NCBI GenBank assembly: GCA_009377495.1 | Contig: WHTZ01000017.1 | Location: 1-64,000, forward strand | Source: Luteitalea sp. | GTDB taxonomy: Bacteria > Acidobacteriota > Vicinamibacteria > Vicinamibacterales > Vicinamibacteraceae | Length of the DNA stretch: 64,000 nt | Reading direction: 5' to 3' | Shown here: piece after piece, positions 44,808 to 54,000 of the stretch | Layout: the number at the start of each line of letters is the position of its first letter | Position numbering within the stretch: position 1 is the stretch's first letter | Notes under the pieces: model-generated | What the model saw: only the letters and a program-made list of their open reading frames with translations | The model's database searches: none | Told to the model about the DNA's origin: nothing | Position numbers and translations under genes: made by a program

Positions 44808-45607
44808 CGCTTCGGGGGTAGCTCCGGAATCTCCACACGACTGCCGCTCTGCGGCACACCAGCTCCCGCCGGCGCGAGGTCGAACGGCGTCACCATCGGC
44901 GAGGGAAACCGGTCTGGCCCCTCGGTGCTGATGGCCTGCGACTGCGCGAGATGTCGGCTCATCGCGCCCCGTGCGGCTTCGGGATCGCGCGCGCGCAACG
45001 CGTTGTAGATGGTTCGGTGCATGTCGGCTGCCTGTTTGAGATCGCGCTCGAGGCCGACGTTCAGGCGCCGGCGCTCGTAGAACATTGCCGAGACCATTTC
45101 GACGAGCGAGGCGAGAATCGGATTTTGAGACGCCGTCGCCATGGCGCGGTGAAATCGAATGTCGTGCACCAGGAACGTCTGCGCATCCCCGAGCGACGCG
45201 AACATGTTGGCCATCTCCTCGGCGATGGCGGCGAGGTTCTCACCCGTCGCGCGCTCGGCGGCAAGACCCGCGGCTGCGATCTCGAGCACGCGCCGTGCCT
45301 CGAACATCTCACCGGCACTGAACTTGTGCAGCGCGACCAGAAAGCTGAGCGGTCCCGTTGCCAGCATCGGTGGACCGTCGGCAATGAACGTGCCGGCACC
45401 GTGCCGCGTTTGAATGACGCCCATGGCGGCCAGCGCCTGCAAGCCGGCACGCACGCTGGGGCGACTGACGCCAATCCGCGCGGCCAGCTCCCGCTCGGAG
45501 GGCAGTCGCGCGCCCGGCCCGACCGCACCCCGCTCGATGAGGTCGCGGACGAAGCCGACCACCTGATTCACCGTCATCTGCTCTGGGAGCTTCGGTGCCC
45601 GGGCCAT
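44804..45607 (-). CDS. GntR/FadR-family transcriptional regulator (xylose region)
   Basis: About 267 residues from the ATG at 45607 (GAGG upstream; GTG at 45613 possible). Winged-helix domain (VVGFVRDLIERGAVGPGARL, RELAARIGVSRPSVRAGLQALAAMGVI, RHGAGTF) and FCD ligand domain (EARRVLEIAAAGLAAERAT, HDIRFHRAMATASQNPILAS, MVSAMFYERRR). Very similar to the regulator at 34993-35772 over its full length, then a distinct 40-residue tail. Divergent from xylB and coupled to the Gfo/Idh gene, so a sugar-acid sensor takes the place normally held by a XylR repressor. Confidence 0.92.
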   Translation of the reverse strand: MARAPKLPEQMTVNQVVGFVRDLIERGAVGPGARLPSERELAARIGVSRPSVRAGLQALAAMGVIQTRHGAGTFIADGPPMLATGPLSFLVALHKFSAGEMFEARRVLEIAAAGLAAERATGENLAAIAEEMANMFASLGDAQTFLVHDIRFHRAMATASQNPILASLVEMVSAMFYERRRLNVGLERDLKQAADMHRTIYNALRARDPEAARGAMSRHLAQSQAISTEGPDRFPSPMVTPFDLAPAGAGVPQSGSRVEIPELPPKR

Positions 45608-45774
45608 ACGCACGCCTCACGCGGCAACAAGACATGCCGTCGAGGTATGACCAACATGCCTCACTTGACCAGCATGGCGTAGCCAAAGAGCCGCTTCGGT
45701 CGGAGAATATCTGCACCAGGCTGCAGATGCAAGCGACACGTGCATACCACCATCTGGTATAGGATCGGCCCGCC
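45608..45774. promoter_or_regulatory. divergent control region of the FadR gene and xylB
   Basis: 167 bases between two divergent genes; no open frame of interest. At 45744-45760 lies an inverted pair ATACCA / TGGTAT with spacer CCATC, 15 bases before the xylB ATG, placed to block transcription or initiation. CTGCAGATGC words are repeated at 45710-45730. Confidence 0.45.
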
Positions 45775-47298
45775 ATGACATATGTGCTCGGCATTGACGT
45801 TGGCACCGGAGGCACGCGCGCTCTCGTGGTCGACGCGCGGGGTGCGGTTGTCGGTGCCGCAACGGCGGAGCACGTACCGTTCGCCTCGCCGGAGACCGGA
45901 TGGGCCGAGCAAGATCCGCGTGACTGGTGGCGTGCGACGACGCGCGCTGTGCCGCGCGCGCTGGCGCAGGCTGGCGTCGCAGGCGAGGTCATCGCGGGCG
46001 TTGGCCTGACCGGTCAGATGCACGGCGCGGTGCTCCTCGATGATCGTGGTGAAGTGGTTCGCCCCGCGCTCATCTGGTGTGATCAGCGAACGGCGCGCGA
46101 ATGCGCGTCTATCACGGACACGGTCGGTGCGGCACGGCTCATCGAGCTGACGGCGAACCCGGCGCTGACCGGATTCACGCTGCCAAAGCTGCTCTGGGTT
46201 CGCCGTCACGACCCCTCTGCCTGGAACCGGGTCGCGAGCGTGCTCTTACCGAAAGACTACGTGCGATACCAACTCTCAGGCGTGCGCGCGACGGATGTGG
46301 CCGACGCGTCCGGCACTCTTCTTTTTGACGTTAGCCGCCGTCGTTGGTCGGCCGACATGCTCGAGGCAATGGATGTGTCGCCTTCGTTACTGCCCGAGGT
46401 CGTCGAGTCTCCCAGCGTCACCGGTGTCGTCTCGTCTGAGGGCGCGGCCGCTACGGGCCTGCGCACGGGGACACCCGTGGTTGGCGGCGCTGGTGATCAA
46501 GCCGCCGGCGCCGTCGGCATGGGCATTGTGCGACCGGGCGCCGTGAGCGTGACCATTGGCACGTCCGGCGTCGTGTTTGCGGCGACCGATCGGCCAGCGC
46601 GTGATCCACAGGGACGCGTCCACACGTTTTGTCATGCCGTGCCCGGGCGGTGGCACGTCATGGGTGTCACGCAGGCGGCGGGCCTGTCGCTGCGCTGGTT
46701 CCGAGATCGATTCGGATGCGGCGTTCGGTCAGACGGGGACGCCGATCCGTACGAGCAACTGATCAGTGAGGCGGCCGAGGTGGCCGCCGGCGCGGATGGT
46801 GTCTTGTGGGCGCCGTATCTGATGGGGGAGCGAACGCCCCATCTCGATCCGCACGCGCGCGCCGCGCTCGTGGGCTTGGCGGCGAGCCACACGCGTGGCC
46901 ACGTGATCCGGGCCATCCTCGAGGGCGTGACGTTCAGCTTGCGTGACAGCTTCACGATCCTCGCCGAGATGGGCGTCCCGGTGCACGCAGTGCGGCTTGG
47001 CGGCGGCGGTGCGCGATCGGCGGTGTGGCGTCAGATTCAAGCAAACGTCTATGCGCACGTCGTGGAACGCCTGCAGGCGGACGAGGGCGCGGCCTATGGC
47101 GCGGCGCTCCTCGCCGGGGTCGGCGCCGGGTTCTGGCCGACCGTCGAGGCCGCATGTGACGCAGTCGTCCAGGTGGCCGAGCGCATCGCGCCCAGTGAGC
47201 GCGCGGCTGGTACGATGAATCGTCAGTACGCCGCATACCGCGCCCTCTACCCTGCCCTCCGCCACGTGCGGGAAACGGCAAGCAGGGCGCGGCTTTAG
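45775..47298 (+). CDS. xylB: xylulokinase
   Basis: 507 residues of the FGGY kinase fold. [18 protein letters not shown] (phosphate 1 loop), [15 protein letters not shown] (xylulokinase QMHG), [23 protein letters not shown] and [18 protein letters not shown]. Phosphorylates D-xylulose to xylulose 5-phosphate. Followed by xylA. The last residues (ASRARL) are encoded by a palindromic element that lies between two 27-bp repeats, so the native protein probably ended a little differently. Confidence 0.94.
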   Translation: MTYVLGIDVGTGGTRALVVDARGAVVGAATAEHVPFASPETGWAEQDPRDWWRATTRAVPRALAQAGVAGEVIAGVGLTGQMHGAVLLDDRGEVVRPALIWCDQRTARECASITDTVGAARLIELTANPALTGFTLPKLLWVRRHDPSAWNRVASVLLPKDYVRYQLSGVRATDVADASGTLLFDVSRRRWSADMLEAMDVSPSLLPEVVESPSVTGVVSSEGAAATGLRTGTPVVGGAGDQAAGAVGMGIVRPGAVSVTIGTSGVVFAATDRPARDPQGRVHTFCHAVPGRWHVMGVTQAAGLSLRWFRDRFGCGVRSDGDADPYEQLISEAAEVAAGADGVLWAPYLMGERTPHLDPHARAALVGLAASHTRGHVIRAILEGVTFSLRDSFTILAEMGVPVHAVRLGGGGARSAVWRQIQANVYAHVVERLQADEGAAYGAALLAGVGAGFWPTVEAACDAVVQVAERIAPSERAAGTMNRQYAAYRALYPALRHVRETASRARL

Positions 47299-47338
47299 CC
47301 GCGCCGTCCAGCTGCCCTCCGCCACGTGTGGGAAACGG
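47252..47338. repeat. palindrome between 27-bp direct repeats at the xylB 3' end
   Basis: Two copies of a 27-bp sequence starting CTGCCCTCCGCCACGTG and ending GGGAAACGG (47252-47278 and 47312-47338, one mismatch) flank a 33-bp insert holding GGCGCGGC TTTA GCCGCGCC (47286-47305), which is the CTAAAG-loop palindrome inverted. The first copy is the original xylB coding sequence; the second is noncoding. Confidence 0.85.
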
Positions 47339-47357
47339 GCCAGAAAGCCGAGTGAAG

Positions 47358-48518
47358 ATGACCGATTCATTTCAACCACGACCGGAGCACAAGTTTTCGT
47401 TTGGCCTCTGGACCGTGGGCAACCCTGGTCGCGATCCGTTTGGCGAACCGGTCCGCCCGCGGCTGGCCCCGACGGATGCGGTGAAGCTCCTTGCCGAGGT
47501 GGGCGCCTGGGGCGTGAACTTCCACGACAATGACTTGGTGCCCATCGATGCCACGCGGCCCGAACGCGATCACATCGTCAAAGCGTTCAAGCAGGCCCTC
47601 AGCGACCACGGCATGGTCGTGCCGATGGCCACGGTCAACCTCTTCACGGATCCTGCGTTTCGCGACGGCGCCTTCACCGCCAACGATCCGAACGTCCGCG
47701 CCTATGCGCTGCAAAAAACGATGGGTGCGATGGACCTCGGGGCGGAGATGGGTGCGACGATCTTCGTGCTGTGGGGCGGTCGCGAAGGCACGGAGACAGA
47801 CGCGTGCCGCCGGCCGGACGAGGCCGTGAAGCGCCTCCGCGAGGCGGTGGACTTCCTCTGCGAGTACAACATCGAGCAGAAGTACCGCTATCGCTTCGCG
47901 CTCGAGGCAAAGCCCAACGAGCCGCGCGGCGATATCTACATGGCGACGACGGGCGCGTATCTCGGCTTCATTGCCACGCTCGCTCGCCCTGACATGGTGG
48001 GAGTGAACCCTGAGGTGGCGCACGAGCACATGTCTGGCCTCAACGTCACCCACGCCGTTGCGCAAGCATGGGAAGCGGGCAAGCTCTTCCACATCGATCT
48101 GAACGATCAGCATGTTGGCCGCTACGATCAGGACTTCCGTTTCGGCGCGGCGAACCCACGGTCGGCGTTCTTTCTGGTGAAGTTCCTCGAGGACGTTGGC
48201 TACGGTGGGCCTCGTCACTTCGACGCGCACGCGTACCGCACCGAAGACCTCGAGGGGGTCAAGGCGTTTGCACGCGGCTGCATGCGCACCTACCTCATTC
48301 TCCGGGACAAGGCGGCACGCTGGAACGCGGATCCGGAGATTCACGCGCTCCTGAGTCAGATCGGCGGGGGACGGGCATCCGAGCCTCGTGTCTACTCGGC
48401 AGAGCGTGTCGAGGGGCTCAAGGCACGCACGTTCGACCGAGCGGCGCTCGCCAGGCAAGGGCTCGCCTACGAACAGCTCGATCAGCTCACCACGGAGATC
48501 CTGCTGGGCGTCAGGTAG
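47358..48518 (+). CDS. xylA: xylose isomerase (actinobacterial-type, class I)
   Basis: 386 residues from the ATG at 47358. Matches the short class I enzymes: [32 protein letters not shown] (catalytic His in FHDND), [21 protein letters not shown] (metal Glu and Lys), [27 protein letters not shown] and FDAHAYR (Asp). Interconverts D-xylose and D-xylulose using two divalent metals. Downstream of xylB and separated only by the palindrome element, so the pair is co-transcribed. Convergent with the M50 protease gene 2 bases away. Confidence 0.96.
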   Translation: MTDSFQPRPEHKFSFGLWTVGNPGRDPFGEPVRPRLAPTDAVKLLAEVGAWGVNFHDNDLVPIDATRPERDHIVKAFKQALSDHGMVVPMATVNLFTDPAFRDGAFTANDPNVRAYALQKTMGAMDLGAEMGATIFVLWGGREGTETDACRRPDEAVKRLREAVDFLCEYNIEQKYRYRFALEAKPNEPRGDIYMATTGAYLGFIATLARPDMVGVNPEVAHEHMSGLNVTHAVAQAWEAGKLFHIDLNDQHVGRYDQDFRFGAANPRSAFFLVKFLEDVGYGGPRHFDAHAYRTEDLEGVKAFARGCMRTYLILRDKAARWNADPEIHALLSQIGGGRASEPRVYSAERVEGLKARTFDRAALARQGLAYEQLDQLTTEILLGVR

Positions 48519-48520
48519 GA

Positions 48521-49606
48521 TTAAGAGCTGGCCTTGCGCAACATCACGAACTCACCGATGTTCTCCGACGTGAGCAAGCCGACGAGCCGGCGACCATCGA
48601 GCACCGGCAGCACGGGCGAGCCAGCCTCTTGCAGCCGCGCCAGGGCGCGATCGAGCATCTCGCGCGGGTCGACCACGCCGAAGGTCGTGCTCATGGCCTC
48701 ACGCACGGGCGCAGTGAGACCTTGTTCCGTGACTGCCTTCACCAGGCCGTCGCGGGTGAGCACGCCGATGAGTTGCCCGTCCTCGATGACGGGGAAGTTC
48801 TGCTGCGTCCCGCTGATGACCAGATCCGCCGCACGCTGGAGCGGATCCTCGGCGTGAAGGGTGTGGAACTCGGTGATCATCGCGCGGTACACCGGCACGC
48901 CCGCCAGCGCCGATCGCAGGCTGACCATGGAGCTTTCGGCGGACGCACCCAGCCAGACAAAGAGCGCAATGAACACCAGCATGGGGTTCGTGAACAGGCC
49001 CCAGAACCCGAACAGCATCGCGAGCCCTTGTCCGAGCGCCGCCGCAATCTCGGTGGCGCGCACGTAGTCGAAGCGTGTCGCGAGCAGCGCGCGCAGGGCG
49101 CGGCCCCCATCCATGGGAAACGCCGGAATCAAATTGAACAGCGCCAGCGCGACATTGATCAACAGGAAGTCGCGCGCCACACCCTGGATACCCTCAGGAC
49201 GCTCCAGCAGCACCTGCGACAGCGGAACATCTGCTGCGATGAGCAATATCGCGAGGAACGTGGCAATGGCGAGCGCCGCGTTGACGGCCGGACCCGCAAG
49301 GGCCACCCACAGCTCCTGTCGGGGCTCCTCCGGCATGCGCTCCAGCCTGGCGAGGCCACCGATTGGCAGCAGCGTGATATCCCGGGTCCGAATGCCGAAA
49401 CGCCGAGCCGTCAAGGCGTGACCGAACTCGTGCAGCACGACGGTGCCGAAAATCGCGAGCACGAAGACGACCCTGCCGATCGACGCCGTGAGCCCTTCGT
49501 CCGTCCTCCAGCCGCTCAGCAGGATGAAGCCAATGAACGCCACAAACGTGATGTGGAGGTAGACGGGAATGCCGGCAACGGTCGCGATGCGGATGGACCA
49601 GGACAT
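48521..49606 (-). CDS. site-2 protease-like M50 peptidase with CBS domains
   Basis: About 361 residues from the ATG at 49606. Six or so membrane segments with the zinc motif HEFGH (59-63) and the second metal ligand in FPMDGGR (Asp166); a C-terminal half with two CBS domains (FHTLHAEDPLQRAADLVI and REAMSTTFGVVDPREMLDRAL). Rip3-like M50B intramembrane protease; CBS domains bind adenosyl ligands and may gate it. Only two bases lie between its stop and the xylA stop. Substrate unknown. Confidence 0.92.
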   Translation of the reverse strand: MSWSIRIATVAGIPVYLHITFVAFIGFILLSGWRTDEGLTASIGRVVFVLAIFGTVVLHEFGHALTARRFGIRTRDITLLPIGGLARLERMPEEPRQELWVALAGPAVNAALAIATFLAILLIAADVPLSQVLLERPEGIQGVARDFLLINVALALFNLIPAFPMDGGRALRALLATRFDYVRATEIAAALGQGLAMLFGFWGLFTNPMLVFIALFVWLGASAESSMVSLRSALAGVPVYRAMITEFHTLHAEDPLQRAADLVISGTQQNFPVIEDGQLIGVLTRDGLVKAVTEQGLTAPVREAMSTTFGVVDPREMLDRALARLQEAGSPVLPVLDGRRLVGLLTSENIGEFVMLRKASS

Positions 49607-49654
49607 GAGGGCTGAGTCCTTGTCAATGCTCAACGCTCAATGCCTTGGGCATTG

Positions 49655-50377
49655 CTAAAACCGCACCGTCAATCCAAGCCCTGCGTTGAGGCTCATTGGA
49701 CGTCGGTCGTCGAGCTCGAATGCCTCGCGATACCACACGGCCCGCACGTCGCCGCGCAGGGCCACGCCGCGGATCGCGCCGCGTGATCGTGCCAGGAGGG
49801 GATACATCATGCCTGCTCCGACAAAGAACACTTGCCCCGTGTCGACGACACGCCGGCCCTCGTGCAATTGTCGCACGTAGCCCGCGCCGCCGCGGACGAA
49901 CGGTGTGACCCGCGCAATCGTCAGGCGCGGTAGGCGCACGACGAGTGCCCCCTCGACGCTGAGTTGGATCAAGCGATCGGTAGCGGTGACCGTCTCCGGC
50001 ACCTCGACGTCACCGATCACGGTCGTGCGAACCTCGGGCTGTCCCAAACCGACACCAGCCTCTGCGCTGATGAGGGGGGTCAGCCGATACCCTAGCGTCG
50101 CCTCGAACGCGGCCGCAGACGCGATGCGCGCATCCGTGGTAAACAGTATGAAGTCGTCGCCGCGCGGGGCCCCGTTCCCGGGAATGGATGCCGTTGTCCG
50201 ACCGAGCCTCGAGTCGCCCCACCAACCCGCACCCACCGTGAGCTCGAATCGTCCGCGCAGGCGCGATTCGCGCGGCGTCACAGCCTGCTTGGATGGCGTG
50301 GGCGCTGGCTGCGCGCCCGCCGCGTCCGCGACCAGGATGACGCCCGCACAGGCGAGCAACACTACATGCGCCCTCAA
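49655..50377 (-). CDS. outer-membrane beta-barrel protein (unknown role)
   Basis: 240 residues. Signal peptide (VVLLACAGVILVADAAGA), then alternating hydrophobic strands (FELTVGAGWW, FEATLGYRLTPLISAEAGVGLG, LSVEGALVVRLP, VTPFVRGGAGYVRQL) and a terminal LNAGLGLTVRF with C-terminal Phe, as in OmpA/OmpX-like small barrels. No known family assigned. Overlaps the upstream matrixin gene by four bases (ATGA), so it is the last gene of a three-gene secreted operon. Confidence 0.8.
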   Translation of the reverse strand: MRAHVVLLACAGVILVADAAGAQPAPTPSKQAVTPRESRLRGRFELTVGAGWWGDSRLGRTTASIPGNGAPRGDDFILFTTDARIASAAAFEATLGYRLTPLISAEAGVGLGQPEVRTTVIGDVEVPETVTATDRLIQLSVEGALVVRLPRLTIARVTPFVRGGAGYVRQLHEGRRVVDTGQVFFVGAGMMYPLLARSRGAIRGVALRGDVRAVWYREAFELDDRRPMSLNAGLGLTVRF

Positions 50378-51453
50378 CGTGCCCTCACGGAGATCCTGAT
50401 CTCCCCCGTGTCCGAGCCGGCCTGAACATTCGCGAGCTTGGTGTGCACCGCGGCCAGGAAATCGACGTCGACTCGGTCCGTCTCGTCGAAGAAGCTATCC
50501 AGATCACCGTCATCGAGCGGTTCGACGCGCAAGAGGCACGGCCCCGCGTCAACGCCAGCGATCACGAAGCCCCCATCGTCGGACAGCGAGAAATTACCAA
50601 CCAACTGCCGGGTGCGCAGATTGAAGGCCGTGACGTGCGCACCAAATACCCCACGGCCATCCTTCGTGATACGCCCGCTGACGCTACCCGTGCGGCGACG
50701 AAAATCGCCCGCGGGATAGAGATCGGAGAGACCGGCGATGTCGTCCGCCATGGGCCTCCGTCCGTCGATGTTGCCCGGTGAGAACGCAATGGGGAACATC
50801 ACAGCGCCCGCACCAAGCACGCGCCGACCGCCGCCGTGCACGAGCTCCGTCTCGCCGAGGGCCGAGTGCGAGAGGCCCGTCAGATGGCCAAGCTCGTGCA
50901 GCGCAATGGACTCCAGGTCGAACCGACCCGGTTCGCCGCCCGAAGCCGTCGTCCACGGAAATGCGGCATTGAAGAAGATGTCGGCTTCCAGAATCTCGCC
51001 CGTGACAGTATCGACGGTGATGCTCGTCGCGCCCAGTACGCGCTCGAGCTCAGGTCGGTCTTCGAAGCCCAGCGTGCTCATCCCATCTTCCTCGCCCGGT
51101 AGCGACGCGGTAAAGCCCGCACGCGCGAAGGTGATGGAGGCCGTCGGCACGTCTTCCCACGCCCGCGCCGCACGCTGGACAGCGCCATCGAGATCCGTCG
51201 GCGTCACGCCGGGCACGCCCTGGTCGCTGACGAAGTAACGCACGGGAAGCTCCTGCCACCGCAGGGCGATCGTCTGATCACCGATGTGAACGCCGAGCTT
51301 CAAGTACGCAAACGTGGGTGACGCGAGAAGGACCACCAACAACAGCGCCTTGACCAAAGCCGCGCTCACGTTGGCGGAGCAACGGTCACCACGCTTGGAC
51401 TTGGATCCCTGAACCTCTCTCGCCCCTCGCCCCTCGCCCCTTGCACCTCTCAT
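50374..51453 (-). CDS. secreted matrixin-like zinc metalloprotease
   Basis: 359 residues from the ATG at 51453, which overlaps the upstream stop (ATGA). The first 28 residues are encoded by G-rich repeat DNA; an internal GTG at 51369 would give a cleaner signal (SAALVKALLLVVLLASPTFA). Zinc site HELGHLTGLSH at 186-196 (three His and Glu187), preceded by DLESIAL; a beta-sandwich C-terminal segment (VSGRITKDGRGVFGAHVTAFN) resembles a carboxypeptidase-regulatory-like fold. A secreted endopeptidase of the matrixin/M10-like clan. Confidence 0.88.
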   Translation of the reverse strand: MRGARGEGRGAREVQGSKSKRGDRCSANVSAALVKALLLVVLLASPTFAYLKLGVHIGDQTIALRWQELPVRYFVSDQGVPGVTPTDLDGAVQRAARAWEDVPTASITFARAGFTASLPGEEDGMSTLGFEDRPELERVLGATSITVDTVTGEILEADIFFNAAFPWTTASGGEPGRFDLESIALHELGHLTGLSHSALGETELVHGGGRRVLGAGAVMFPIAFSPGNIDGRRPMADDIAGLSDLYPAGDFRRRTGSVSGRITKDGRGVFGAHVTAFNLRTRQLVGNFSLSDDGGFVIAGVDAGPCLLRVEPLDDGDLDSFFDETDRVDVDFLAAVHTKLANVQAGSDTGEIRISVRAR

Positions 51454-52019
51454 GGACGGGCTCCCGCGGCAGAGGCCGTCGCGACTAGCTGGCGGAGCTG
51501 TGCCTCGAACGCGCTCAGCGCGATCGGGTCACGGGAACCATCGCCGCGAACCACCCGCTCGGTGCGCGATGTGGCCTGCAGACCGGCTGGCACGACGACG
51601 CGCGTCTTCGCCAGCTCATCGGTCGTGACGCGATACGTTCCCTGGAAGAGACCTAGCACGTACGGCATCGACGGTCCCCGGGCATTCAGGAACAGCACCA
51701 CTTCCTCACCTTCGACGTACTCGGGGGCTCCAATCACGAGCGTGCGATACCGGCCGAGTGTGCCGCCTGGCACGCGAAACATGACGTCCTCTCCGAGGTC
51801 ACCCTTGTAGTAGCTGAGGGCATGGACTCTCACGAGCCTCTCGATGCGTCGACCGTCGCCTTCACGAGCCTGAACGCTCACGACACGCCCGCGCACGATG
51901 GCGAGCGAGCCTCGCACGAGCTCGTTCAAGTCAGCCGGCACGACGACCGTGGCGCGCGCAGCCGCTGGCACGATGCTCAACGTCAGCACAATCAAGCACC
52001 ACACGAGGTCACGATTCAT
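51450..52019 (-). CDS. conserved exported protein, unknown function
   Basis: 189 residues. Signal peptide (CLIVLTLSIVPAAARATVV) followed by a beta-rich domain (LAIVRGRVVSVQAREGDG, VRVHALSYYKGDLGEDVMFRVPGG, YVEGEEVVLFLN). I do not recognise a named family; the pattern resembles small exported proteins that pair with matrixins in Acidobacteriota. First gene of the three-gene operon, coupled by ATGA to the protease gene. Confidence 0.8.
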   Translation of the reverse strand: MNRDLVWCLIVLTLSIVPAAARATVVVPADLNELVRGSLAIVRGRVVSVQAREGDGRRIERLVRVHALSYYKGDLGEDVMFRVPGGTLGRYRTLVIGAPEYVEGEEVVLFLNARGPSMPYVLGLFQGTYRVTTDELAKTRVVVPAGLQATSRTERVVRGDGSRDPIALSAFEAQLRQLVATASAAGARP

Positions 52020-52082
52020 GGAGAACTAATCTACAGGGCGCGAGGCAGGGCGTCAAAACGAGAGGTGCCGGGTGCGCCCGCG

Positions 52083-53894
52083 TCACAGCGGCCAAGCAAA
52101 GAGGATCGCGGGAATGGCGACGAGCACGATCACGCCCTCGAGCGGAAGCCCAACGCGCCAGTAGTCCCCAAATCGATAGCCTCCGGGTCCCATGACAATC
52201 GTGTTGGACTGATGGCCGACCGGCGTCAGGAACGCGCAAGACGCGCCGACGGCCACGGCCATGAGAAACGCGTCGGGGTTGCACTCGAGCGAGCGCGCAA
52301 GCTCGACCGCGATTGGCGCCATGACGAGTGCGGTCGCGGCATTGTTGACCACATCCGACACGATCATCGTCGCCACGAGCAACGCCGTCAGGACCACCAC
52401 CGGCGACATTTCCTGCGTGGCGTGCAGGATGCCGTTGGCGAAGAGCGTCGTCGTGCCCGTACGTTCTAGCGCCTCACCGAGAGGCAGCATTGCGCCCAGT
52501 AGCACGATCGTCGGCCAATCCACCTCGGTGTACAGATCTCGCTCCGGCAGAATCCCGAGCACGACGTACACCGCGGCGGCGGCTATGAGCGCGAGCGGGA
52601 GCGATACGACACCCGACGTCCCAAGCCCGAGCGCAGCGGCGAAGATGACGAGGGCGGTCGCGATGCGCCGCGGTTGCCCAAGCCGGATGGGTCGCTTCGC
52701 AAGAGGCAGAAGTCCGGCGTCCAGAATCCTGTCCGTTTCGTCTGGCGCGCACTGCAGGAGCAGCACATCGCCGGCCTGCAGCGTGAGGTCGGTCAGTCGT
52801 GTGTCGATTGGCCGACCGGCACGAGCCACGGCCACGAGCGCCACGCGATCGTCGGTCAACCAACCGAGGTAGCTGGCAGATCGGCCGACGAGCGCGGAGG
52901 CTGTTCGTATGACGCCTTCGACGAACACGCGCTTCTCCGAATCGTCTTTCTCTGGCGCGTCCGGGCTCTGATCAGAATCCTGGGTCTCCTGCGCACGACG
53001 CCGGCCGCCGCTGTCGACGAGCTCCAACCGATAGCGATCCACGAGCTTCTGAAGGGGATCCGGGTCGCCGCGGACGAGCAAGATGTCGTCGGCGGCGACG
53101 AGCCGAGTGAGTGCCGTGGCCAGCCGCTTCGGTCCGTGGGCAATGCCTACCAGCACGACGTCGCTGTTCTCCTCGCGTACGGCCCCCAGCGACTCGCCAA
53201 TGATCGTACTGTCGAGCGGCACCCGTGCCTCGGCGACGTAGCGCTCCACCTCGAAGAGCGGCTGCCCGGCACCGGCGCTGCGCCGCTCGGCCGGCAGCAG
53301 TCGCCAGCCGACCAGCACGAGGAACGTCACGCCCGCCGCGGCCACGATAAGGCCGACCGGTGCAAAGTCGAACATGGCGAACGAGCGGCCAACCGCTTCT
53401 GCACGATACGTGGCGACGATGATGTTAGGCGGCGTGCCGATGAGCGTGATCATGCCCCCCAAGAGGCTCGCGAAGGCGAGCGGCATGAGCAGCATGGCCG
53501 GTGCACGCTGTCGCTCGGCCGCGGTGGCCAGCGCAACCGGCAGGAGGAGCGCGAGCGCGCCCACGTTGTTCATGAAGGCCGAGGCCACGCTCACGGTGAG
53601 CACGAGCACGGCGATATGTGTGAGCTTACCGCGCGTCAGCGGCAACAGTTGCTGAGCCACGACGTCAACGACGCCCGAATTTCGGAGCCCATGGCTAATG
53701 ATGAGCACCGCAACGACCGTCACGACCGCCGGATGGCCGAACCCGAGAAACGCACGGTCAACAGGAACGAGGCCCAGCAGGACCACCGCGATGAGCGCCG
53801 CGACCGCGACGAGATCGTGCCGCCACCGGTGCCAGACGAAGAGCACGACCGTCACGGCGAGAACGGCCAGGAGCAGGATCTGAGGTCCGTTCAC
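52083..53894 (-). CDS. SLC13-type anion transporter with RCK_C/TrkA-C domains
   Basis: 603 residues from the GTG at 53894. About 12 membrane segments in two halves of the DASS/ArsB-like fold (FGHPAVVTVVAVLIISHGLRN, ASAFMNNVGALALLLPVALA, GGMITLIGTPPNIIVATYRAE, VGASCAFLTPVGHQSNTIVMGPGGYRFGDY) with two soluble RCK_C-like domains in the middle (residues about 210-290 and 340-430). Such proteins move sulfate, citrate or other dicarboxylates with Na+; the substrate is not evident. Stops before the secreted operon; starts 107 bases from lpxB, across the double-hairpin element. Confidence 0.9.
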   Translation of the reverse strand: MNGPQILLLAVLAVTVVLFVWHRWRHDLVAVAALIAVVLLGLVPVDRAFLGFGHPAVVTVVAVLIISHGLRNSGVVDVVAQQLLPLTRGKLTHIAVLVLTVSVASAFMNNVGALALLLPVALATAAERQRAPAMLLMPLAFASLLGGMITLIGTPPNIIVATYRAEAVGRSFAMFDFAPVGLIVAAAGVTFLVLVGWRLLPAERRSAGAGQPLFEVERYVAEARVPLDSTIIGESLGAVREENSDVVLVGIAHGPKRLATALTRLVAADDILLVRGDPDPLQKLVDRYRLELVDSGGRRRAQETQDSDQSPDAPEKDDSEKRVFVEGVIRTASALVGRSASYLGWLTDDRVALVAVARAGRPIDTRLTDLTLQAGDVLLLQCAPDETDRILDAGLLPLAKRPIRLGQPRRIATALVIFAAALGLGTSGVVSLPLALIAAAAVYVVLGILPERDLYTEVDWPTIVLLGAMLPLGEALERTGTTTLFANGILHATQEMSPVVVLTALLVATMIVSDVVNNAATALVMAPIAVELARSLECNPDAFLMAVAVGASCAFLTPVGHQSNTIVMGPGGYRFGDYWRVGLPLEGVIVLVAIPAILFAWPL

Positions 53895-53932
53895 GCGTCG
53901 GATGATAGCGGTCCGAGCGCAAAACGCACAGA

Positions 53933-54000
53933 GGAAAAAGGGGACAGGCCCCTTTTTCGGCTGCGTAAGTTCCCGAAAAAGGGGCCTGTCCCCTTTTTCC
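53933..54000. repeat. double-hairpin GGGGACAGG element, copy 3 (perfect 28-base arms)
   Basis: Two 28-base arms, 53933-53960 and 53973-54000, are exact reverse complements with a 12-base spacer. Each contains AAAAAGGGG-ACAGG-CCCCTTTTT and so can also fold alone. It abuts the lpxB stop codon at 54001 and precedes the SLC13 gene start. Perfect identity suggests recent origin or gene conversion. Confidence 0.9.

Noticed and set aside
53933..54000. Possible CRISPR or integron-type repeat
   Set aside because: Only one inverted pair, no spacer-repeat periodicity; fits a REP/BIME-like hairpin instead. No CRISPR array or cas gene is visible in the window.
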